15,724 nt of DNA from CAXBGS01 sp963975425 (GTDB lineage Bacteria > Planctomycetota > Planctomycetia > Pirellulales > Pirellulaceae): the NCBI GenBank assembly GCA_963975425.1, contig CAXBGS010000026.1, forward strand, positions 1 through 15,724, read 5' to 3'. The notes beneath the pieces are model-generated. The model saw only the letters and a program-made list of their open reading frames with translations. It was not told the DNA's origin and ran no database searches. Of this stretch, positions 1 through 6,591 are shown piece after piece. Each line of letters begins with the position of its first letter. Position 1 is the stretch's first letter. Both the position numbers and the translations under genes were made by a program.

Positions 1-2
1 CG

Positions 3-713
3 GCGATGGACTTGGTCGATGTGGACGCCGGCGGCAGCGACTTGACGCTGACGCTTGAAGTTGGGACCGGCGTGATTCAAGCTGTTGCAAACCCGATCAT
101 CGATATCGACGGAAGTGGTTCTAGTACAGTGAGCCTGACAGGAACACTAGCCGATTTGAACGTATACCTGGATGGTGTGACTAACTTCAGCTATCTCGGG
201 CTTCTGAACACAAGCGGCAATGATGCAGATCTTGTCACAATTAGCATTGACGATGGTGGAGGCTCGGAAATTACTTTGGGTACCGTGAACTTCGATGTCG
301 ATGCGATCAATGACGATCCGGTCAATATTGGAGTACTCCCTACCGATATTAACGTCGTCACAGGTCTGTTAAGCGGCGTTGATCTCAGTGGAATCACTAT
401 TCAAGACGTCGACGCTGGCAGCAACAACATTCAGCTGACACTAAGTGTGGCTAACAGTACGATTGTCGGGGAGTTGCTCGCTGGTATCACTGTCTTCGGA
501 AGCAACTCCAATACGCTGGTGCTGACAGGCAGCGTTGCCGATCTGAACGTCTATCTGGACAACGTCGCCAATATTCGATTGCTTCCAGGCTTCGGGTTGC
601 TAGGGGTTGGCGTCGATGCATTGACGATCAGCGTAAATGACCTTGGTTTCAGTGGCATTGGCGGTGGCGGCGACGTTCTCATTGGTACGGTTGACGTCGA
701 CGTGCTTCTGTAA
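3..713 (+). CDS. C-terminal end of a large cadherin-like repeat surface protein (5' end outside window)
   Basis: The reading frame is open to the left edge, so only the last ~236 residues are present. Counting from the ATG at position 6, two copies of a ~129-residue beta-rich repeat are visible. Each begins with DVDAG (residues 5 and 134), continues with a LTLT/LTLS strand, has a T-G-[TS]-[LV]-ADLNVYLD block (A49 and A178), and ends with a [TL]ISxxD...GTV strand. The linker NDDPVNIG is typical of bacterial cadherin-like/VCBS-type adhesin repeats. In this family such repeats stack in very long exported proteins that act in adhesion or the cell surface, often binding calcium; that role is family knowledge, not shown here. 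The protein stops at the end of the last repeat, with no dockerin, PEP-CTERM or membrane anchor after it. The composition (Asp, Gly, Val, Leu rich, no Cys) fits an acidic secreted protein. Confidence 0.8.
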   Translation, partial: AMDLVDVDAGGSDLTLTLEVGTGVIQAVANPIIDIDGSGSSTVSLTGTLADLNVYLDGVTNFSYLGLLNTSGNDADLVTISIDDGGGSEITLGTVNFDVDAINDDPVNIGVLPTDINVVTGLLSGVDLSGITIQDVDAGSNNIQLTLSVANSTIVGELLAGITVFGSNSNTLVLTGSVADLNVYLDNVANIRLLPGFGLLGVGVDALTISVNDLGFSGIGGGGDVLIGTVDVDVLL

Positions 714-729
714 AACGGGCATCGACGTC
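693..729. terminator. 8-bp inverted repeat spanning the stop codon of the adhesin gene
   Basis: GACGTCGA (693-700) and TCGACGTC (722-729) are perfect reverse complements around a 21-nt loop that contains the TAA stop. It could form a hairpin at the 3' end of the transcript, but no T-run follows, so a Rho-independent terminator is not demonstrated. Confidence 0.2.
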
Positions 730-1342
730 CGCAAAGGACTTACTTGTTTGATTCTTGCGTTAACAACCTTGTCTGCCACGCGACTTGTTGGTTTGCAACG
801 TACTCACGGCGAGCCTCCGAATCAGGTCACGTATACAGCGACCAAGTCACTGGAAATGGCACCAGCGATCCGAGTAACCCTCTTTGCGGTTCGGACAATT
901 CTTATCGATCTCAGTATTAACTGAGTTTGTGCAGCTTAGGCACATATTAACGGAGGTAGTGATCATCTTGTAACCGATTTTGTATGACGAATTACGGATT
1001 CGGAAGCCAATGAATTTGTTGCATCCGTCTCGCAAGACGCCACGGCGAAACTCCGTTCGCCGCTTGTCGTCAATCGTTCCTCATCGATCGTCCGCGCACC
1101 GATGGACGCCCTGTTTCTCGCAAGTATGCTGGCGGCTTCTTGCAAGAGTGTGCTTCCGCTACAGCGACGTTGGACAATGCGGTCTGGTCGCAATCTTTGA
1201 AGTTGCGTCATCTTGAACAAGACGACGGCGGCAAACTGGTGAGGGGGATAACAGCGTGAAGTTGCAATCTGTGGGGATCGCCAGTCGGGATCAAGAGATT
1301 AGGCGGGACCGCATTGTTCCTGGCTCACCGTAGAGATTCGCG
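714..1342. other. Gene-poor interval of about 630 bp
   Basis: No convincing intact gene is present. Open frames on both strands here are short and lack recognisable domains. The best hint of former coding sequence is at 988-1259, annotated separately. The rest (714-987 and 1260-1342) shows no hairpin with a T-run, no tRNA-like structure and no obvious promoter. It separates the plus-strand adhesin from the 3' end of the minus-strand NlpC/P60-like gene, so the two genes converge on it. Confidence 0.5.
988..1259 (+). pseudogene. Possible frameshifted remnant of a coding sequence
   Basis: Two overlapping plus-strand frames read like parts of one protein but have no start codon at their beginnings. 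The frame starting at 988 gives an acidic/hydrophobic run (ITDSEANEFVASVSQDATAK, later MDALFLASMLA). From about 1100 the frame one base over (stop TGA at 1257-1259) gives RKYAGGFLQECASATATLDN and then AVWSQSLKLRHLEQDDGG. A single frameshift near 1120-1135 would join them. I do not recognise a family, and a plus-strand frame (980-1216) and a minus-strand frame (963-1220) across the same bases also stay open, so chance is a real alternative. Confidence 0.25.
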
Positions 1343-2713
1343 TCACTCGATCACGAATTCTTTCCGCACTTTCAGGCGACCGTATCGGTTTTCACCGATC
1401 AGCCATGCTTGCGACTTTCCTTTGTCGGTCAGCAGATCAGCGGGGACTTTCACCTTGCCGTTGGCGCGGTCTTCGTCGGTTGGATAGATCATCCCTTGGG
1501 CATAGCTGTTTTGATTGCTCCTGAAGTACACCATGATGACTTTCATGTTGTCCGACAAGAAACCGAGTTGCCACGACTGGCCGAGCGAAACCGCCTGTGT
1601 CGGCAACGTGAGCTTAAGATCGCACACCGAGAACTCGCAAGCTTGACTGATCGAACCGTCTTGAAGAATGCAGTGTGCGGTGTAGTCGCCACAGATTTCG
1701 AACGAACGCTCGATCACGCCTCCCTTCACTTTGGGGATTTCTTCGACCAAGACGCCACCTCGCTTGATCACGAGCGAGCGTATGCCCTTCTTGTCTCGAT
1801 CCATCAGATTGAATTTCACGACCTGTCCCTTGCTGTAGGGAACCCAGTCCCCGCGGTCCAGCAACAAGACGCGGTTGATGGTGGGCGTTGCCGAGTCTTC
1901 GGCGTAATTGGGAAACAGGAAACGGTCGGCTCGGTTGCCTCCACGCCACGCATCGAAGTCCGTGATGCGGCACAGCATACGATTCTTGGATGCCAGGTGT
2001 GAATCAAAGTCCGCGGCGGTACGGTTGGTATTCATCGTCGTTGGTGGACGGCTTTCTTCAACCCGCACGTGCGTGACGGTTCCCTGATCGTCTCGCGTCA
2101 CACCGGTCACGATTTCGATGTGCGATCCGCCAGGTATCGATTTCGGCGGAGTAAAGATGAGGTCGCCCACGCGAGTGGACTGTGCCGACTGGTCCTCAAC
2201 CACAACGGCTCCCTCGCGGTACGGCGGGGCGTGCAAACGGCTCAAGTACCAGATGCCGCACTGCAGCGCATAACTGGTGTACGAGGAGCACACTTTGCCA
2301 TAGTAGCACTCGGCGTTGCTGACGCGGCCTTCAAGGTTTTCGGTATACAGCACGCTTTCAGGGTTCTCGACAGCGGCTAGAAAGGTTTTCAGGTAGATGT
2401 CAAATCCGATATACCGACCGACCCACTTGACGCTCGAGTAGGGAACTCCGGTGTAACGTTTGCCTTGCTCAAAGAACCCTTTGCGTTTCGGCATCCCTTG
2501 GGCAACGGGACTCCACTGCACATGCGACATGATTCGAGCGAATTCTACCGCTTCCTGCTGCCAGCGGGTCGCTTGGTTGCTCTGCGTACGCTCCTGATTC
2601 TCTTCGTCGGCTCGGACAGCATCGTTCGGAATCGTGAGGCAAGCAAGGACAGCCAGGACGCTTGCGTGCAAACAAGACAACAAACGACTGGTTAACACCG
2701 TTTCGGTTTTCAT
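1343..2713 (-). CDS. Secreted NlpC/P60-like (papain-fold) cysteine hydrolase
   Basis: Predicted 456 residues. I start at the ATG at 2713: it is followed by a good signal peptide (MKTETV, hydrophobic LHASVLAVLACLTI, processing near VRA-DE, residue ~35). An earlier in-frame ATG at 2761 would translate a short intergenic repeat (2722-2741). The catalytic-looking core is residues ~85-280. A GVPYSS block (~89-94) is followed by YYGKVCSSYTSYAL with candidate nucleophile Cys142, then GDLIFTPP and GGSHIEIVTGV with candidate His198. This order (Cys, then GD[LV]I, then HIxIV) is the NlpC/P60/CHAP layout used by peptidoglycan peptidases and amidases. The ~180-residue C-terminal part (from ~280) is beta-rich and resembles Ig-like modules. 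It would act in the envelope or outside the cell; the substrate cannot be read. The 155-bp gap to the upstream concanavalin-like gene allows co-transcription but does not prove it. Confidence 0.7.
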   Translation of the reverse strand: MKTETVLTSRLLSCLHASVLAVLACLTIPNDAVRADEENQERTQSNQATRWQQEAVEFARIMSHVQWSPVAQGMPKRKGFFEQGKRYTGVPYSSVKWVGRYIGFDIYLKTFLAAVENPESVLYTENLEGRVSNAECYYGKVCSSYTSYALQCGIWYLSRLHAPPYREGAVVVEDQSAQSTRVGDLIFTPPKSIPGGSHIEIVTGVTRDDQGTVTHVRVEESRPPTTMNTNRTAADFDSHLASKNRMLCRITDFDAWRGGNRADRFLFPNYAEDSATPTINRVLLLDRGDWVPYSKGQVVKFNLMDRDKKGIRSLVIKRGGVLVEEIPKVKGGVIERSFEICGDYTAHCILQDGSISQACEFSVCDLKLTLPTQAVSLGQSWQLGFLSDNMKVIMVYFRSNQNSYAQGMIYPTDEDRANGKVKVPADLLTDKGKSQAWLIGENRYGRLKVRKEFVIE

Positions 2714-2721
2714 GGTTGCGC

Positions 2722-2741
2722 AATGTCGGGCTAGACGGTCA
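2722..2741. repeat. Short intergenic repeat, copy 1 (core AATGTCGGRCTAG)
   Basis: AATGTCGGGCTAGACGGTCA lies 9 bases before the chosen start of the NlpC/P60-like gene. It matches the sequence at 3674-3692 over the 13-base core and again at the following GTCA. Read on the minus strand it opens spuriously into the upstream coding extension. It may be a dispersed intergenic repeat or a shared regulatory site. Confidence 0.45.
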
Positions 2742-2868
2742 ATCAAAATGAAACAACTCATTTTAGCCAAAGCTTCCAAGGCCAACCCTTCCAAGGCGAA
2801 CCCTTGCGATTGTTATTGCTCGATGAAATCGCTGCGGATCGTGAAGGTTGGCCGGTTACACCCCGCAT

Positions 2869-3522
2869 CTAGTTGATGCCTTCGTAGACTTTCAAATCGT
2901 CAATGCGGATTTCGCCGTGGTCGACTCCTTTAAAGTCGATTTGCTGTTGATCGACCATGTCGATCAGATCGTCTTCGAAGAGGTGTTTCTTGTCGTTGAT
3001 CTTCAACAACATTGCACCTTGCTTGAGTTCGATCGTGACATCGGCCCACTCGTTCAGTGCGAGAAATTGCTGATCAAGCTTGATCGATTTCTTATCTTTT
3101 TTTAATGTCAGCGTTGTCGCATCCGCAGTGAAATTGACGGTGTTGATGTGGTGTCCCAAGTCGATCAGGGGAAACTTGGGGTGGTATTTTTCCGCATCAA
3201 AGCGGACTCGGAATTGAACGACAAAATTCTCGGGGACTCTTTCCAGCCACATCACGGGCTTGAACCCTGCGTGTGCTTTATCGCCTTCGGCCACTTTCTT
3301 GTCTTGAAACTCTTTCGGCGACGGGCTGCCAACAAGAATTCCGTCTTTCACAACCCAGGTCGACCCCTGGCGGGTTTGCCAGTGATCCGAGTTGATTGTG
3401 CCACCGCTGAAGTCATCTTCGTAGACCAACTTGACGGACTTAAAAAGTTCTGGCTTGTACTCGTCGGCGAATAGAGTGGTGGACGCGCAAAAAACACTCA
3501 AGTAAATGAAAGTCGATCGCAT
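2869..3522 (-). CDS. Secreted concanavalin-A-like (LamG/DUF1080-like) protein
   Basis: Predicted 217 residues. I start at the ATG at 3522, which gives a signal peptide (MRSTFIYLSVFCASTTLFA, cleavage near A19) and has AAAGG upstream. The longer frame to 3693 would begin inside a repeat (MTASPTFF is encoded by the repeat at 3674-3692). The mature protein opens with VYEDDFSGG and a WVVKDGILVGSPS strand pair, has a central FVVQFRVRFD strand, then LNEWADVTIEL and MLLKINDKKH, and ends in IRIDDLKVYEG. That succession is the beta-sandwich jelly roll of 3-keto-glycoside hydrolase/DUF1080 and LamG-like proteins, which bind or cleave sugars outside the cytoplasm. I see no clear catalytic residue set, so a binding role is as likely as hydrolysis. 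Its neighbours are other secreted hydrolases. Confidence 0.7.
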   Translation of the reverse strand: MRSTFIYLSVFCASTTLFADEYKPELFKSVKLVYEDDFSGGTINSDHWQTRQGSTWVVKDGILVGSPSPKEFQDKKVAEGDKAHAGFKPVMWLERVPENFVVQFRVRFDAEKYHPKFPLIDLGHHINTVNFTADATTLTLKKDKKSIKLDQQFLALNEWADVTIELKQGAMLLKINDKKHLFEDDLIDMVDQQQIDFKGVDHGEIRIDDLKVYEGIN

Positions 3523-3906
3523 TGCAGTGATTACCTTTTGCATTGGGGGGGCGTTTGCGGGACAGTTTAACGCAATCGCGATTGTCGTTCGCACCCACGA
3601 TGTTGCCAATGCCGTAAGCCAAGCGACTTGTTGGCACGAAACGAACTGGACTCGTGTCACCTTGAATCGAAAAAATGTCGGACTAGCCGTCACATTCTAC
3701 GTCGGATTACGCGACGAATGAGTCAAACCATGATGTCGTTGTATGGGCAATCGGCCACGTCGCCACCACGTATAATTTCGATGGTTGGTCTCTGGTCGTG
3801 TTGGATCGACACGAGACGATCCGCATCACGACGAAACTGAACGCTTGGGCCAAACGTGGCCGCAAACTTAGGAGCGACCGACGAACGTCAGGGTCGATAA
3901 AGACGG
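3523..3906. promoter_or_regulatory. Divergent intergenic region between concanavalin-like and esterase genes
   Basis: This 384-bp stretch must carry the promoters of two divergent genes. It has no supported gene. It contains the repeat at 3674-3692 with a related half-copy at 3699-3713 (ACGTCGGATTACGCG), and an inverted repeat GGATCG (3803-3808) / CGATCC (3817-3822) with an 8-base loop. I cannot place -35/-10 elements with confidence. Confidence 0.4.
3674..3713. repeat. Short intergenic repeat, copy 2, with adjoining half-copy
   Basis: AATGTCGGACTAGCCGTCA (3674-3692) matches copy 1 at 2722-2741. Just after it, ACGTCGGATTACGCG (3699-3713) looks like a diverged second half with the same GTCGGAYTA element. 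The paired arrangement is the sort seen in small dispersed intergenic repeats. Only two copies of the core are visible here, so genome-wide copy number is unknown. Confidence 0.45.
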
Positions 3907-4944
3907 ATGAACGATGTATCTCGATTTTTGTTGTTCGTTTCGCTTATCTCGGCAACCATGGCGGATGGCCACGGTCCGGATACTGCACCGAAGCGTGGAC
4001 CGAACCAACCGACATCCCCGAACGCGATTTCGTCTGCCGAACGGGGCGTTCAGCTTGACGCTAATGACGTCAATGTTGTGGGCAGGAAGAGTCGCGATCG
4101 AACATTGGTCAATCTTCTTGACCAAGCCAGCAGCGAAGAACTGACGCGGGTGACTGTCAAGTTTGCGGGCACTAAGCGTAACTACTACGTGTTCTTACCC
4201 CAAGATTTCGACGCAGAAAAATTCTATTGGCCGCTTGTGACGGTTCACGGTGGCGGCGGAAATGGGAAATCGCATTTCCTAGCCAATGGCATCCGCCAAG
4301 AGATCAATCGTCAAGGGTTGGAAGCCATCGTCATTTCACCAAGTTTCACCAACAAAGACTTTCAAGCGAGTCGCTTTCCGCATCTGGGCGAAGGAGCGTT
4401 TCTTGACGTGGTGCTCAAGGACGTCCGTTCAAAATATCAGCTTCGAGAAAAGATACTGATCACCGGCTACTCAAGGGGCGGGCAATTTTGCCATCGATTC
4501 GCGCTGCGGTCGCCGAAGCTTGTTGCCGCCGCGGCGCCGTGCGCAGCGGGCACCTGGACGACGCCCGACGGACACCTATGGATGGAAGGCGTTGGCGAAG
4601 TTACGAATCCACAGGCATACCTCTCCGAGACATCCGATCTGAGCAAAGTCCCCGAACGCTTGCATGGAATGTTTATTCCCCGTGTGGCAGCCGTTGCCGG
4701 TTTGAAAGCTGAACCGGGATCGAAGTCTGTCCCGTTCTTGGTGATGTGTGGGACGCTAGATACTCGTTACGACATTGCGAAAGCTTTCGCCAACAACTTG
4801 AAAGGCTCTGGCTATCAAGTGCAGACCCACTGGCCTCGGACTCCGCACGGTGAAAGAAGCAAGCCGGAGTATCGGCTGGAATTCGAAAAGTATCCCCGTG
4901 AAGTGGTCCGTTTCTTTCAGAGCGTCGTTACACAGAAAAAGTGA
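3907..4944 (+). CDS. Secreted alpha/beta-hydrolase, PHB-depolymerase/esterase-like
   Basis: Predicted 345 residues with a short N-terminal signal (MNDVSRFLLFVSLISATMA). After a low-complexity linker (~20-75) the hydrolase fold begins. RNYYVFLPQDF is followed by LVTVHGGGGNGKS, whose HGGGGNG (114-120) is the expected oxyanion-hole loop. GYSRGGQ places the nucleophile at Ser189 (G-x-S-x-G elbow). CGTLDTRYD offers the acid at Asp285 (Asp289 is an alternative), and TPHGE the base at His314. The order Ser, Asp, His and the spacing fit the LpqC/poly(3-hydroxybutyrate)-depolymerase group of esterases. Known members cleave polyesters, feruloyl or acetyl esters on polysaccharides; the substrate here is not determinable. 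There is no obvious Shine-Dalgarno sequence. It is divergent from the concanavalin-like gene at 2869 and convergent with the one at 5111; a role in polysaccharide de-esterification is an inference from those neighbours. Confidence 0.8.
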   Translation: MNDVSRFLLFVSLISATMADGHGPDTAPKRGPNQPTSPNAISSAERGVQLDANDVNVVGRKSRDRTLVNLLDQASSEELTRVTVKFAGTKRNYYVFLPQDFDAEKFYWPLVTVHGGGGNGKSHFLANGIRQEINRQGLEAIVISPSFTNKDFQASRFPHLGEGAFLDVVLKDVRSKYQLREKILITGYSRGGQFCHRFALRSPKLVAAAAPCAAGTWTTPDGHLWMEGVGEVTNPQAYLSETSDLSKVPERLHGMFIPRVAAVAGLKAEPGSKSVPFLVMCGTLDTRYDIAKAFANNLKGSGYQVQTHWPRTPHGERSKPEYRLEFEKYPREVVRFFQSVVTQKK

Positions 4945-5012
4945 GCAGCCAATCAAAGAGCGAAATTCATCGAGTCGCACGCGAATCGCCGGGACAGCGC
5001 GGGCAAAGAGTT

Positions 5013-5086
5013 CGCACGCAGAAAAATCGTGCGCAGAAAATCGTAGCATCATCGGTAAGGGCCTGCACCTACGTTCAGCCTGAACG
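5013..5086. terminator. Two small hairpins between convergent genes
   Basis: CGCACG (5013-5018) pairs with CGTGCG (5028-5033) around a 9-base A-rich loop, and CGTTCA (5072-5077) pairs with TGAACG (5081-5086) around GCC. They lie in the 166-bp gap between the 3' ends of the esterase gene and the minus-strand gene at 5111, where termination is expected. Neither is followed by a T-run on either strand, so the call rests mainly on position. Confidence 0.25.
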
Positions 5087-5110
5087 ACCCATGGATTGCA
5101 GCGTAATAGG

Positions 5111-5875
5111 CTAGTTCTGCGGTCCGTCGTCGTTGAGTTTGGTTAGCTTGACGTTGTCGATCTGTACATGACCACTTTGGTTGACCAAAAAGACCAAACA
5201 CGTTTTTGGCACATCAAGGACGGTGCCCGTTGCAGTGATCGCTGCATTGTCATCCATGACCACACTCACATGGTTTCTCTGCAGCTGAAGGCGAATGTGA
5301 TGCCACTTCCCATCAAAGACGCTGGCTTTATGACGGACAAGCGGCTCGACCCGATAGAAAGATGGATCGGCTAGTTGTTCTGGTGTAGGCGGAATCCGCT
5401 TGCCGCCATTGTTGTCCTTTGCCAATTTTTGCTGCAATTTCGACTCTGGATCACCACGGTCTTGCGCAATCGAGACATCGTCGGTTGAAATTCCCAGACG
5501 CAGCAAATGAGCTTGGCCGCTAAACTGAGATTCGCCGTCAATCAGCAACAGGAACCGCCCTTTCGGCCGTTCAACCTTGAGATCAAACGTAAGCGTCAGG
5601 TGATGCCCACGGATCGGAACGCCTAAGGACGGACCATGAACATCGTCACTTTCCGCCACTCCATGCAGAACGCCACCGCTAACAAAAAAGCAATTTTTTC
5701 GTCCCCCGGGTTCCCAACTTTGGGGCAGCCTCGTCGTTGAAGAGTTCGTCCCGTCAAAGGTCTCATTCAGCAAAACGGTCGATTCGTCGGCGCGTAAATT
5801 TGTTTGCGAAACCAGGGCAAGCGCGGTAGCAAACGCACATGTCAAAATTCGGACCGTAAGTAATTTTTCGCTCAT
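5111..5875 (-). CDS. Secreted concanavalin-A-like (LamG/DUF1080-like) protein
   Basis: Predicted 254 residues. A clear signal peptide (MSEKLLTVRILTCAFATALA, cleavage near LRA-DES, A29) supports the start. The mature chain has a beta-sandwich pattern: VLLNETFDG, then CFFVSGGVLHGVA, LTLTFDLKV and GRFLLLIDG. Later come WHHIRLQLQRNHVSVVMDD and a final HVQIDNVKL. W-H-x-[IV]-x-[LV]-x-[LV] followed by a D-x-x-x strand is the hallmark of LamG/DUF1080-like domains, which in this phylum are common sugar-binding or 3-keto-glycoside-hydrolase-like modules. I see no convincing active-site residues. It is divergent from the ECF sigma gene (182 bp between starts), which makes it a candidate target of that sigma factor; this is inference. 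It resembles the smaller protein at 2869-3522 in fold pattern but not closely in sequence. Confidence 0.65.
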   Translation of the reverse strand: MSEKLLTVRILTCAFATALALVSQTNLRADESTVLLNETFDGTNSSTTRLPQSWEPGGRKNCFFVSGGVLHGVAESDDVHGPSLGVPIRGHHLTLTFDLKVERPKGRFLLLIDGESQFSGQAHLLRLGISTDDVSIAQDRGDPESKLQQKLAKDNNGGKRIPPTPEQLADPSFYRVEPLVRHKASVFDGKWHHIRLQLQRNHVSVVMDDNAAITATGTVLDVPKTCLVFLVNQSGHVQIDNVKLTKLNDDGPQN

Positions 5876-6057
5876 CTAGATTGGCTATCGGTAAGGTGAC
5901 TGGGGGCTCGGTCGCGAGCATTGCGTGAGCCTGCGGTGAAGCGTCGCAGCCCTGATCGCAGCCAGTTCCGACCATCATAGCAGGTGCGAATTCGAAATAA
6001 ATTCAAAGTTTCCTGCGTTCGTATGTTCAATAATCGAGTGTTTGCGACATTGGCATC
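5876..6057. promoter_or_regulatory. Divergent promoter region between concanavalin-like gene and ECF sigma operon
   Basis: This 182-bp gap lies between two divergent starts and must hold promoters for both. The part nearest the sigma gene (about 5990-6035) is AT-rich compared with its surroundings. I could not assign a typical ECF -35 (AAC) / -10 (CGTC-like) pair with confidence. Confidence 0.35.
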
Positions 6058-6591
6058 ATGATGGATGATTCGCAACTTGATCGATGCATGAAACTCGTAA
6101 CCGACTGTCGCGAACGGCTGGCCCGATTCGTGCGAGTCCTCGTGCCTTCGCATGATGACGCCGAAGAAGTCGTCCAGCAAACGATGGTGACGATTTGGGA
6201 GCAAGTGGATCGCTTTGACCGTGATGGCACAGCGGATCAGTTTTTTGCGTGGGCAAGCCGGATTGCTGTGAATCATGCACGGAATTACGTGCGCAAATCG
6301 GCTCCGTCGCGGCTGTTGTTCTCGCCCGAAGCGATCGAGGCGTTGGCGGCACAGTGGGACCAGTCAGAGAAACACTTGGACGAGAGACGCGAAGCCTTGC
6401 GATCTTGCCTCAGCGAATTGCCTGAGCAAGAACGGCAGTTGATTCAGCGCCGCTACACTCTCGGTGAATCAACTCAGTCCATGTCGGAATCACTAGGCCG
6501 GCAAGCGACGAGCGTCTATCGATCGCTGCGACGAATCCATCGAGTCTTAGAGACTTGCATCAATAACAAGCTGGAAGAAGTAGAAAAATGA
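6058..6591 (+). CDS. ECF-family RNA polymerase sigma factor
   Basis: Predicted 177 residues, a normal ECF length. Region 2 spans ~15-83. It includes DDAEEVVQQTMVTIWEQ (33-49, core-RNAP binding helix) and FFAWASRIAVNHARNYVRK (62-80, -10 recognition). Region 4 spans ~110-167, with LPEQERQLIQRRY followed by a helix-turn-helix (STQSMSESLGRQATSVYRSL) that reads the -35 element. There is no C-terminal extension. The sequence resembles the planctomycete/Verrucomicrobia ECF subfamily with short linkers. ATG codons at 6058 and 6061 are adjacent and either may start. The last codons overlap the next gene by ATGA (6588-6591), implying translational coupling, and that next gene begins with an anti-sigma-like segment, so it is the obvious regulator. 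Probable targets are its own operon and the divergent gene at 5875; this is inferred. Confidence 0.9.
   Translation: MMDDSQLDRCMKLVTDCRERLARFVRVLVPSHDDAEEVVQQTMVTIWEQVDRFDRDGTADQFFAWASRIAVNHARNYVRKSAPSRLLFSPEAIEALAAQWDQSEKHLDERREALRSCLSELPEQERQLIQRRYTLGESTQSMSESLGRQATSVYRSLRRIHRVLETCINNKLEEVEK

Noticed and set aside
637..924. 95-residue plus-strand frame crossing the adhesin stop
   Set aside because: It starts inside the adhesin gene in another frame and has no recognisable domain.
1409..2002. 197-residue plus-strand frame
   Set aside because: It lies wholly inside the NlpC/P60-like gene on the other strand, has no signal or domain, and its composition mirrors the real frame.
5872..6352. 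Minus-strand frames over the start of the sigma factor gene
   Set aside because: They are antisense to conserved region 2 of the ECF sigma factor and would occupy the divergent promoter region.
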